A DNA stretch of 35,817 bases from CAHJWO01 sp964245885 (lineage in GTDB: Bacteria > Verrucomicrobiota > Verrucomicrobiia > Chthoniobacterales > SZAS-18): contig CAXTOX010000028.1 of the NCBI GenBank assembly GCA_964245885.1, positions 1 to 35,817 on the forward strand, written 5' to 3'. Below, piece after piece: positions 21,252 to 29,258 of this stretch. Numbering within the stretch: position 1 is the first letter of the stretch; every line of letters starts with the position of its first letter. The translations under genes were made by a program, and so were the position numbers. A model generated the notes under the pieces. The model was given only the letters and a program-made list of their open reading frames with translations. It made no database searches and was not told the origin of the DNA.

Positions 21252-23921
21252 CTATTTCTTGTAGTAGTTGGGCAGCGGTCCGGGCGGCTGCGCGTAGGTG
21301 TCCGGTCCGGTGAGCGGAGCCGTTTCTTCTTCTTCGGTGGTGTTGAGCAGCGGCTGGCCGCTCGGGTCGATCAGGCGGGCCGTCACGAAGATGATCAGGT
21401 TGCGCTTGATGTTCTGGTCGATCTTGCTGCGGAAGANNNNNNNNNNCACGTCGCCGAGGATAGGTACCTTGTCGTTGACCTTCTGGATGTCCTCGCGCAC
21501 TAGGCCGCCGAGCACCACCGTCGAGCCGTCGTAGATGCTCACGCTGGTGGACACCTTGCGCACGCTGAAGATCGGCTGGTTGATGACGTTCTGCGTTAGT
21601 ACGTTGGACTGCGAGATCCCCAGGGCGTTGGTCGTCACCGTCTGGATCGGGCTGCCGTAATTGATGAACCCGTCGAAATCCACTACCTGCGGCTGAAGCG
21701 TCAGGTCGATGGTGAAATTATCCGGGCCGATGACCGGATCGACCTCCAGCGTCACGCCGGTGTTGCGCTTCTCGAAGGCCGTCGGGGTCGTCGGCGTCAC
21801 CGGGAAGGAGCCGCTGCTCTGGCCGCCGGCGATGCTGGTGCCGAAGCTCGAACCGATGGTCTGCGGGATCTGCGGCGGCTGGAACTGCGTGGGGTAGATG
21901 AACTCGCGGATGATTTCGATGGTGGCCTTCTGGCCGCTCTTGGTCGTCACGCGCGGGGCGCTGAGCAGGTCGACGCCCTTTTGCTGGTTGAGCGCGCGGA
22001 TGACGACCTGGAACTGCGGGTCGCTGAACACGCCGGCGATGCTGAAGATGCCCGGGGCCACGGCACCCGCACCGGTGCCGAGCAGCAGCGCGTCGATGGC
22101 GTTGGCCGAGATGCCGAAGGTGCCCGAGCGGTTGCCGGCGGTCACCGGGTTGCTGCCGACCGCGGTGCTGTTGTTGTTGAACGGGAAGTCCTGCGCCGTG
22201 CCGGCGGTGCCGTTGCCGACGGTGCCGCCGCTCGCGAACGTTTTCTCGCCGCTGTCGATGTTGAACTGGCCCAGTCTCCAGTCGAAGCCGAGTTCCTTGA
22301 GGTTGTTCTGGGTGACCTCGATGAACTTGCTCTCGATCTCGACCTGCTTGGGCACCTGGATGGACTCGGCCACCAGCGCCTGCACGAGGTCGATGTTGGC
22401 CTGGGTGTTGCGCACCACCAGCTTGCTGGTCGAGGCCAGGTAGACCGCGCTGGCCCCGGCCGGGAACGTCACGCCGCTGCTCTCCAGGAACGCTTTGGCG
22501 TCCAGGCGCGAGATGGTGACCGTGCCGACGCCGGTCACGTCCGTCGAGCCGGTGGCGCTGGTGCCGCCGGTCGCCGAGGTGGCCCCACCGTTGAGCGACG
22601 TGCTGCCGCCGCCCGTGGAGGTGGTGCCGATGAAGCTCGGCGGGACGCGGATCTCCAGCGTGATCATGTCACCGGTTTCCTCGGTGAGCGGTACGATGGA
22701 CACCGCGTAGGGCTCGACCTTGATCTTCAGGTTGGCCGCCTTGGCCACGTAGTCGAGCGCGCTCAGCAGCGGGATGCGGCTGAGAGTCAGCGAGATGCGC
22801 GTGCTGCCGGTCGGCGCGGCGGCCGGCGGGAGGGAAGCGGTCGAGGGAGCCGGCACGCCGGTCTCCGCGCCGGGCGGCAGGCCCGGGATGCCCGCTTCCG
22901 TCGTGGCGACGGGCGCGGCGGCGCGGGGGCCGCTGGAGGCCAGCTTCAGGAAGATGTTGATGCCGCGCTCCTCCTCGGGCGACTGGGTGTCGAGCCGGCG
23001 CGCTTCCTGGCGCAGGAACTCGACGGCGTCGTTGAGCGTGGTCTGGCGGAACTCGATGTTGGGGATGATGATGCTCTGGAGCTTGCGCGTGATCGCCACC
23101 GTGCCCGAGTTCTCGTTGATCTTCTGGTAGTTGCGCCGCGGGTCGGCGTCGAGGTTGTTGTGGCGGATGGGCAGTTCCCAACCGGTGGCGGTCTGAGCGA
23201 TCAGGCGTCCGCGGGTTTCCTGGTAGCCGGTGCTCTCGGCGTGCTTGGTCTTGGCGAGGTCCACCCTTTCCTCGCCGCGGCGCGCGGCGTCGTTGTACGG
23301 ATCGAGGGAGAGCACCTGTTCGTAACGCTTGAAGGCGAGGTCGTAGCGGCCCGTGTCGTAGAACTGCGAACCCTCCAGGAGGTACTTCTTGACCAGTTGG
23401 ACCTTGGCGATGTGCTTGGGCCCGACCGTCTGGTTGTAGTAATCCGGGTCTTCGAGGTGTTCGAGCAGTTCGATGGATGGCTCGTAGTTCGGGTCGTACT
23501 CCGGCCGGAGGGTCACCTTGACGACCGTTTCCGCGTCGGGGTAGCGGCCCTCGACGATGCGCAGTTCCGCCAGCTTGAGCGAAGCGTCGAAGAACTTCTT
23601 CATCGTGATCTTGCGCTTGTCGCCGGTGGCCGGCGAATCGGTCAGCGAATCGGTCGCGGTGCGGTAAAAACGGACCGCGTCCTCGTAGTCCTCGCGCTCC
23701 ATCGCGGCGTCACCCTGCCGGAGGTTGTCGTCGGCGGACAACGCCAGGCTCTGGCGGCGAGCAACTTCCGTTTCGGCCGTCGACTGGAGGTTGCGGGTGC
23801 GGGTCGTGCGCGTGGTGGTCGTGCGCGTGGTTTGCGCGTGGAGATGCGGGGCCAGGCAAGGCAGCAGGACGCCGATGGCGGCAATCCGAAAACGGAACGG
23901 AAGCGGACGGAAGCGGATCAT
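21252..23921 (-). CDS. Secretin, verrucomicrobial type IV pilus-like (Amuc_1098-type)
   Basis: The product is about 889 residues with a 10-N gap. ATG 23921 gives MIRFRPLPFRFRIAAIGVLL ending HLHAQ, a signal peptide. Residues about 65-225 contain TPR-like helices (NLRQGDAAMEREDYEDAVRF; GSQFYDTGRYDLAFKRYEQ). Then come N-type domains (IEFRQTTLNDAVEFLRQEA; LVVRNTQANIDLVQALV) separated by Gly/Thr/Ser-rich linkers. The secretin core follows: VEIESKFIEVTQNNLKELG, LLSAPRVTTKSGQKA, VTLEVDPVIG, the VPILGDV loop before the gap, and RNLIIFVTARLIDPSG. Secretins form the outer-membrane channel of type IV pili and type II secretion. The N-terminal TPR part and the gene order match Amuc_1098. There is no lipobox. 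No Shine-Dalgarno precedes the ATG. The spacer to 24174 has an AT-rich patch (about 24045-24065) that may hold a promoter. Confidence 0.93.
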   Translation of the reverse strand: MIRFRPLPFRFRIAAIGVLLPCLAPHLHAQTTRTTTTRTTRTRNLQSTAETEVARRQSLALSADDNLRQGDAAMEREDYEDAVRFYRTATDSLTDSPATGDKRKITMKKFFDASLKLAELRIVEGRYPDAETVVKVTLRPEYDPNYEPSIELLEHLEDPDYYNQTVGPKHIAKVQLVKKYLLEGSQFYDTGRYDLAFKRYEQVLSLDPYNDAARRGEERVDLAKTKHAESTGYQETRGRLIAQTATGWELPIRHNNLDADPRRNYQKINENSGTVAITRKLQSIIIPNIEFRQTTLNDAVEFLRQEARRLDTQSPEEERGINIFLKLASSGPRAAAPVATTEAGIPGLPPGAETGVPAPSTASLPPAAAPTGSTRISLTLSRIPLLSALDYVAKAANLKIKVEPYAVSIVPLTEETGDMITLEIRVPPSFIGTTSTGGGSTSLNGGATSATGGTSATGSTDVTGVGTVTISRLDAKAFLESSGVTFPAGASAVYLASTSKLVVRNTQANIDLVQALVAESIQVPKQVEIESKFIEVTQNNLKELGFDWRLGQFNIDSGEKTFASGGTVGNGTAGTAQDFPFNNNSTAVGSNPVTAGNRSGTFGISANAIDALLLGTGAGAVAPGIFSIAGVFSDPQFQVVIRALNQQKGVDLLSAPRVTTKSGQKATIEIIREFIYPTQFQPPQIPQTIGSSFGTSIAGGQSSGSFPVTPTTPTAFEKRNTGVTLEVDPVIGPDNFTIDLTLQPQVVDFDGFINYGSPIQTVTTNALGISQSNVLTQNVINQPIFSVRKVSTSVSIYDGSTVVLGGLVREDIQKVNDKVPILGDVXXXXFRSKIDQNIKRNLIIFVTARLIDPSGQPLLNTTEEEETAPLTGPDTYAQPPGPLPNYYKK
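21437..21446. other. Assembly gap (10 N) inside the secretin gene
   Basis: A run of N located between VPILGDV and FRSKIDQNIKRN of the secretin core. Confidence 0.99.
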
Positions 23922-24174
23922 AGGGAGGAGTGACGCAGAACTTCTGAAAACGCTGGCGAGGGGTGCCTTCGACCGGCAGGGCAGCCCCGGGTTGCCCAGG
24001 TAGCAACGTGTGTAGCGCAGTCGCGCACGCGGCGTCCATCGCAAAAAACAATTTATTTGCCGCCGGTACAGCCACGCGCAAACCGCCCTCGAATTTAGCC
24101 GGTCGCGTTCGGGTGATTCCGTGGCTGTGGGCGGGTACGCCGCTTCCAGGGAGGGCTGAAGCATCTCTCACTTG

Positions 24175-24442
24175 GCTGTAGAACTGTCCTCCCAACCCCG
24201 GCAGGGGCGCAAGAGTTTAGCTCCACGGCGTGAGCCGTGGGAAAGCCGGCGGCACCACAAAGCCCCGGCAGGGGCGCAAGAAAAGACGTGGGCCTTGTCG
24301 GACCACGCAGCGATGTTTTCTTACGACCCTACCGGGGCTAGTTCAACCGGTGCTGGTTCCCCACGGCTCACGCCGTGGAGCTAAACTCTTGCGCCCCTGC
24401 CGGGGCTGGGAGGACTCCACACGCAAACGAAAAACGCTGTAG
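24175..24442. repeat. Large palindromic element, copy 3 (MITE-like)
   Basis: The right end matches copy 1 (GGAGGACTCCACACGCAAAC, then GAAAAACGCTGTAGG). The left terminal repeat is missing or diverged (GGCTGTAGAACTGTCCTCCC). Inside are CCCCGGCAGGGGCGCAAGA blocks in both orientations and hairpins CCACGGC-GTGA-GCCGTGG. It sits in the 626-bp gap between the Amuc_1099-type gene and the secretin gene, splitting the locus. Confidence 0.85.
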
Positions 24443-24547
24443 GTCTCATCGGTCCCATCTGCCAGCGGCGGTGAACGCCGCGACCATCCTGCGAAATGGC
24501 GTAGGCAGGTCCTCGCTGCGCGCACGACGCGCCGTCTGTCGGGAACT

Positions 24548-25522
24548 TCAACGCGGCTGCGCACGCAGGTGCAGTTCCTTGTTTTCGCCGGTCTTGATGA
24601 CTTTCACGTCGGTGTCGCTGAGTTCGATCACCTTGTATTTGACGTTGTTCTCGGGCGCGAGGGTGAACTCCCCGTCGCGTTGCACGGCAAACTCCTTCAG
24701 CCCCGTCCACACGTAGTCGAGCACGGCGTAGGTCGTGGGCGAATCCACGTCCACCTGCTTGGGCAGCACCACGTTCTGGCCTGTGTCCACGTTGGTCAGC
24801 GTCACTTCCGACATATCCTTTTTGAAGCCTTGCGAGGTGTCGTATTTCTCCTCGAACTTCGTGAGCTTGAACTTGTATTTCCCCAGCGTGACGGTCTGGT
24901 TGAGTTTCACGAACTGCGAGGGCGCGTCCTCGTCGTCGGTGGTGTTGATGATGAAACTCGGGCCGTTCTTCGCGTCGAAGCGCAGGTGGAAGGGCACGCG
25001 CACGAACCGCTTGAGATACAGCTTCGTCCAGTAGGGCGGGTGTGAATCCTTGCTGCTCGGATCGGTCTTGCCGTTCCACTCTTCGAGGTTGGAAAAGCCG
25101 TCGCCGTCGGGGTCCTGCTCCAAGGCGTTGGAAGCCAGCAAGTCGAGGTGATTATCGAGGAACCATTTGTTTTCGATGGGGGGATGGATCGGCGTATCGT
25201 TCTCGACGAGGCTCACCTTGACCTTGGTTCCGTTTTCCTCTTTGGCGACGTAGGGAACCGAGTTGAACAGCGGGAGTTGGTATTGACCCTGTGGACGCGC
25301 CTTCCACACGTCCGGCTTGGCCAACTTTTCCAGGTCGTCGTCGAACTTCTTCGCGTCCACCGAGACGGGAGGCTTCGGGTTGGGGACCGGCTGTTTCTGG
25401 AGGCTGCTGAAGACCTCGTTGTAGCCGCGCGCGTTGGTGATGAGCAGCCCCGCGCTGATGAGCAGAACCAGCGCGAACACCGCGAGCAGGAAGCGATCGT
25501 AGTTTTGTTTGATCCAGGCCAT
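24548..25522 (-). CDS. Amuc_1099-type inner membrane protein of the pilus-like locus
   Basis: The product is 324 residues with one N-terminal membrane segment (about 10-30, FLLAVFALVLLISAGLLITN) and a periplasmic remainder. A calcium-loop-like segment DPDGDGFSNLEEW at 137-149, followed by KTDPSSKDSHP, looks like a thrombospondin type 3 or EF-like repeat, where Asp and Glu side chains bind calcium. The rest is beta-rich (FVRVPFHLRFD, VTLGKYKFKLTKFEEKY). Membrane topology and place between the secretin and the Amuc_1100-type gene match Amuc_1099. By position it may act like PilP or PilO, linking the inner membrane to the secretin, but that is inference. It is 41 bp downstream of the next gene in the operon. 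Confidence 0.82.
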   Translation of the reverse strand: MAWIKQNYDRFLLAVFALVLLISAGLLITNARGYNEVFSSLQKQPVPNPKPPVSVDAKKFDDDLEKLAKPDVWKARPQGQYQLPLFNSVPYVAKEENGTKVKVSLVENDTPIHPPIENKWFLDNHLDLLASNALEQDPDGDGFSNLEEWNGKTDPSSKDSHPPYWTKLYLKRFVRVPFHLRFDAKNGPSFIINTTDDEDAPSQFVKLNQTVTLGKYKFKLTKFEEKYDTSQGFKKDMSEVTLTNVDTGQNVVLPKQVDVDSPTTYAVLDYVWTGLKEFAVQRDGEFTLAPENNVKYKVIELSDTDVKVIKTGENKELHLRAQPR

Positions 25523-25563
25523 GGGAACGGGGATTGGGGTCTGAGGGGAAAAGAAAGGAAGCG

Positions 25564-26582
25564 TCAGCGGGCGGCCACCGTGGCGGGCGGGGTGACCTTG
25601 ACGATCTCGACGCGCATGTCCACGTCGAGCTTTTCCAGGCCGACGATGTAGGTGATCGCAGGCTTCTCCGGGGCCGCGCCGCTCGGGTCCGGGGTGCCGC
25701 TGGCAGCGGGCTGGCCCCCGGCCGCCGTGGACTCGCGCGGCGGGCTTTTTTGTGCCTGGTTTTTCACCTGCATGGCGCGGACGAGGAACAGCCGCTTGGA
25801 TGTGACCATGTCGTCGAGCGCATCCCGGAACACGCTCGGCTGGCAACTGAAAACGATGTCAACCGGATAACGGGCCACGGAGTCGGCCAGCGAGATCGCT
25901 GACCCGGGCTTGGGCTTGCCGGGCTGCTGCGCGGCGGAAGTGGCGTTGCCACCCGCCCCGGCGGGTTCCTGCGGCAGCGGGGCGCGCCGGACGGAGATCA
26001 GCTTGTCGATGCGCCGGTTGATGAGGATTTTCAAGAGGTCCTCGACCGCGTCGAGTTCGCGGGACAGGGCCGGGGCCGCGGCGGCGTCGGGAGGGATGCC
26101 GCGGTACTGCTCGAAGCCCATGTAAAACTCGGCGGGCAACTCGACGTTCGCCGCGTGCGCCGCCTGCGTGACCTCGTCGACCACGCGCCGCAGCTTGTCC
26201 TGGAACTCCACCGGCTTGAAGTCCGCGCGCTCCGCGGGCGGCTCGTAGTCGGCCAAACGCTTTTGCAGGTCGGTCACCCGCACCGCGGTTTCCTTGCTCA
26301 GGGTGACCAGGTTCGCCTTGCTCTTCTGGTAGGGGAAAGGCGTCGCGCCCTGAAGGCGGTCGAGTTCCTTGACCGCNNNNNNNNNNCGACGTGATCCATG
26401 TGCACCACGCGCTGCAATTGGGCGTCGAGACGCTGGACCTCCTTGACCGCCGCGTCGTAGTCCTGCGAGGTCTGGTCGTACGTGCCCATCTGCGCGGACA
26501 CCAGGTAGCCCAGCGCGCCGGCGGCCACGATGACGAAGCCGAGGAAGCCGGCCAGGAATTTGTTTTTACGAATCCAGTCCAT
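25564..26582 (-). CDS. Amuc_1100-type membrane-anchored protein
   Basis: ATG 26582 (MDWIRKNKFLAGFLGFVIV) starts a single membrane segment at about residues 8-30, followed by a coiled coil (AVKEVQRLDAQLQ; AVKELDRLQ) interrupted by N bases at 26377-26386. A periplasmic alpha/beta domain follows (VELPAEFYMGFEQYRGIPPD; RYPVDIVFSCQPSVFRDALDDMVTSKRLFLVRAMQVKN) with Pro/Ala-rich linkers, and the end is VGLEKLDVDMRVEIVKV. About 340 residues. Domain order and repeated PilO/PilN-like folds match Akkermansia Amuc_1100, a protein studied for effects on host cells; here the role is presumably structural in the pilus-like machine. The two flanks are in different frames as printed, which is expected if the N run is a placeholder. 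Confidence 0.85.
26377..26386. other. Assembly gap (10 N) inside the Amuc_1100-type gene
   Basis: A run of N in the coiled-coil part; flanking coding sequences AVKEVQRLD and AVKELDRLQ resemble each other, which may have confused assembly. Confidence 0.99.
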
Positions 26583-26614
26583 GGTCTTCGGGGAAAGTCG
26601 GGTCGGGCCGGAAC

Positions 26615-28435
26615 TCAGGGAACGGTCATGGGCGTCTTGAGGTTGATCTGCAAGTCGTAGTCGAACGTCCATTCCTGGCTCGTCTGCGGCGAACGGTTCT
26701 TGATGACGCTGTTCTCGTTGGTGGTGTCGATGTTGAAGAGCAGCTCCTTTTCGTCACCCGGGTTTTTGACGGTGCTCAGGTTCTTGACGTACGCCGTCAC
26801 CACGCTGTCGGCCTGCGGGTTTTCGAGGTAAAGCCCGTGGACGTGTACGCCGTCGATGACCGGTCCCTTGTTGGCGTTGGCGTTGGCGTTGGCCGCGCCG
26901 GGCCGGGCGCCGGGCGCGGGCGCGTTGCCCGGGTTGGAAGCCGCGCCGGGCGCGGTGGTGATCAGCGGCTTGGACGGATCGCCCAGGACGACGGGCTTGC
27001 CGCCGGAAGTAGGCTCGAAGAGGGTCACCCAGATGTACTTCTCGGGCAGGGCCTGGTGCAGCCCGGTGAGGACCCGCGTCCAATATTGCCGGTCGTCCAC
27101 GGTCTGCTGGAGCGGGGAGGCGTTGGCCTTGATCTTGTTGATCTCGGCGATGACGGCGTTGTTCTGCTTCTCGAACTCGCCCATCGCCGAGTTGCGGGCG
27201 CGCACATCTTCGAGCGCCCGGGCCTTGAGGTCGTTGGCGCGCAGGAAGTACAGCCACGTGCCCAGCAGCGCCAGCAGCAGGCACATGCCCGCGCCGACGA
27301 AGTACGGCCGGCGCGCGGCGGTCTTCTCGGCGTTGACGACGCCCGTCGGCCGCAGGTTCAACTCCATCGGGCAGGTGTTGACCGAGCGCAGCCCGAGGCC
27401 GACCAGCTCGCCGAGCAGGTGGGCGTTGCGCACGACTTCCTCCACGGGGACGTTGCCCGTCACCGTGACGTTCTTGAGCGGGTTGAAATACTCGATGGGC
27501 AGCGAGAACTTCTCCGCGAAGAACTCCCGCAGGTACGGCAGGTTGGCCGTGCCGCCGCACAGGAAGATGCGCTGCGGCGCGGTGCCGGCCTGCTGCGCGC
27601 GGTAGAAGTTGATCGACCGGCTGATCTCCGCGTGCAGCCGCGTCATCGTGTTGCGCACGATCTTGGCTCCCTTGGCAACGTCGGCGTTCTTGTCGTCGGC
27701 GTAGGCCCCGCCGAGCGACACGTAACCATCGCGCTTCTTGCGGTCCTCGGCGGCGGTGAAGCTTTCCTGGAATTCCTTGGCGAGCGCGGCCGTGACGGTG
27801 TTGCCGCCAATGTTGATGGAGCGCGAGAACACCTTGCCCGTTTCGATGAACACGAGGTTGGTCGTGCGCGCGCCCAGGTCGATGAGCAGCGTGCAGCCGG
27901 GCAGGTCGCTGTAGTTGTAGCGAAACGCGTTGTAGAGCGCCATCGGCGCGGCGTCGACGATCTGCGTGCGGAAGCCGTTGCCCTCGCTGGTGGCGTTGAG
28001 GTCGTCCAGGAGGTCGCTCTTGATGGCGACGAGCACGACCTCCACCTGCCCTTCCTTGCCGCTGCCCACGAGCTGGTAGTCCCAAATGACTTCCTCGATG
28101 GGGAACGGGACGTTCTGCTGCGCCTCGAAGCCGATGATGGACTCGATCTTGTCCTCGGCGACGATGGGCAGCTTGACGAAGCGCGCGAAAAGGTTCTGGC
28201 CGCTGATGGCGTAGTTGACCGGACCGCCCTTCTTGAGCTTGAGGGCCTCCTTCATCTCGGCGATGGCCAGCCGGGTCTGCGGCAGGCGGGCGGCCTCGGC
28301 GCTGGGGTCGCTGAGGATCTCGGTCAGCTTGTAGGCGTTGAGCGCGAGGCCGCCGTTTTCGGCGCGCTGGAATTCAGCGAGTCCGATGGTCTGCGTGCCA
28401 AGGTTCAGGCTGAGGATGCGGGCGGGGAAGGCCAT
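26615..28435 (-). CDS. PilM-PilN-like fusion ATPase (Amuc_1101-type)
   Basis: The product is 606 residues. Residues 1-365 are an actin-fold PilM domain: LSLNLGTQTIGLAEF (phosphate 1), LLIDLGARTTNLVF at 183-196 (phosphate 2), FLCGGTANLPYLREFF at 291-306 (adenosine motif). A membrane helix at 379-398 follows, then a coiled coil and a periplasmic domain to the end, with an Asn-Ala-rich linker (ANANANAN, from GGCGTT repeats at about 26871-26893). In standard type IV pili PilM is cytoplasmic and binds the N-terminus of the separate PilN; here both seem joined in one chain. It would couple the cytoplasmic motor to the periplasmic parts. The ATG is 5 nt after the pyrimidine arm of heptamer inverted repeat 5. 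Confidence 0.88.
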   Translation of the reverse strand: MAFPARILSLNLGTQTIGLAEFQRAENGGLALNAYKLTEILSDPSAEAARLPQTRLAIAEMKEALKLKKGGPVNYAISGQNLFARFVKLPIVAEDKIESIIGFEAQQNVPFPIEEVIWDYQLVGSGKEGQVEVVLVAIKSDLLDDLNATSEGNGFRTQIVDAAPMALYNAFRYNYSDLPGCTLLIDLGARTTNLVFIETGKVFSRSINIGGNTVTAALAKEFQESFTAAEDRKKRDGYVSLGGAYADDKNADVAKGAKIVRNTMTRLHAEISRSINFYRAQQAGTAPQRIFLCGGTANLPYLREFFAEKFSLPIEYFNPLKNVTVTGNVPVEEVVRNAHLLGELVGLGLRSVNTCPMELNLRPTGVVNAEKTAARRPYFVGAGMCLLLALLGTWLYFLRANDLKARALEDVRARNSAMGEFEKQNNAVIAEINKIKANASPLQQTVDDRQYWTRVLTGLHQALPEKYIWVTLFEPTSGGKPVVLGDPSKPLITTAPGAASNPGNAPAPGARPGAANANANANKGPVIDGVHVHGLYLENPQADSVVTAYVKNLSTVKNPGDEKELLFNIDTTNENSVIKNRSPQTSQEWTFDYDLQINLKTPMTVP

Positions 28436-28440
28436 GGGAA

Positions 28441-28594
28441 GAAAATGCAGAAGGCAGAAGGCAGAAGGCAGAAGTCAGAAGTCAGAACGCAGAAACCGGA
28501 ATGTCCGAAGGTAGAAGTCTAGATAGGAAGAACCAAAAGTCTGAGGTTCCCCTTTCTGGACTTCTGCCTTCTGCCTTCTGCCTTCTGCATTTTC
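28441..28594. repeat. Heptamer inverted repeat 5
   Basis: The arms 28441-28476 and 28559-28594 are perfect reverse complements over 36 bp, and the loop is 82 nt. On the minus strand the first arm starts 1 nt after the Amuc_1102-type stop and the second ends 5 nt before the PilM-like ATG, so the intercistronic region consists of the hairpin alone. Confidence 0.95.
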
Positions 28595-28595
28595 C

Positions 28596-29219
28596 TCAGC
28601 GTCCCGTGTTCGGCTTGACGGTCTCGTACCGGTCCCACCAGAGGTTGGCGAACGGCGTCTGGCTCTTGCTGAGCACGAACCCGGGGATCTGCTGCGCCTG
28701 CGCGAAGAAGTTGGCCCCGCCTTCCTTGAGGTACTTGGTCGCCAGGGGTGCCGCCACACCGGGACGCTGGATCGTCACCTGGGCGTTTTGCAGCGCGGTG
28801 ACCGTGACCGGCTGGCCCTTGAGCAGGGCGGTGATCGTGCGCGGGGCGACGTACATCACCGTGAAGAGGCTCTGGCCGGCCGGCACGTCCTCCAAGGTCT
28901 GGTCGCCGGTGAGCAGCTTGCCCGCGATGGCGACGTTGTAGTGGAAGGCGATCTCGGCGGCCGGGGCCGACGAACTGAACTCCACCTCAATCTCGATCCA
29001 GGTGCCGAGCTGGTAACGCTTGGCCTGGGTTTCCCCGCCGGCCGTTTGGAACTCCGGCGTCTTGGGGAAGCCGACGGTGACGTTCTTGATGACGAACGCG
29101 CCGTTGGACGCACCGGGGCCGTTGCCGGTGAGCACGCTGCTCGAATTCTGGGCGCGGCCCACGCCGGGTGCGAGGAGCAGACCGGCGGAGGCGAGGACCG
29201 CGAGGAGGCAGGTTTTCAT
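28596..29219 (-). CDS. Amuc_1102-type exported protein, first gene of the pilus-like locus
   Basis: The product is 207 residues. MKTCLLAVLASAGLLLAPGV ending GRAQ is a signal peptide with cleavage near residue 24. The mature part is beta-rich (FVIKNVTVGFPKTPEFQ; YQLGTWIEIEVEFSSSAPAAEIAFHYNVAI; TVMYVAPRTITALLKG) and ends with NLWWDRYETVKPN. This agrees with Amuc_1102, which is reported to have an immunoglobulin-like fold. Position at the head of the locus before the PilM-like gene also matches. It is expected in the periplasm or outside. No promoter is obvious in the 39-bp gap to the decarboxylase gene, so the two may be transcribed together. Confidence 0.83.
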   Translation of the reverse strand: MKTCLLAVLASAGLLLAPGVGRAQNSSSVLTGNGPGASNGAFVIKNVTVGFPKTPEFQTAGGETQAKRYQLGTWIEIEVEFSSSAPAAEIAFHYNVAIAGKLLTGDQTLEDVPAGQSLFTVMYVAPRTITALLKGQPVTVTALQNAQVTIQRPGVAAPLATKYLKEGGANFFAQAQQIPGFVLSKSQTPFANLWWDRYETVKPNTGR

Positions 29220-29258
29220 GGGGAGACGACGACGGGGCAGAGCGGGGACGATGCGAAA

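Noticed and set aside
26871..26893. GGCGTT hexamer run as a regulatory repeat
   Set aside because: It lies inside the PilM-like gene and codes an Asn-Ala linker; ordinary coding microsatellite.
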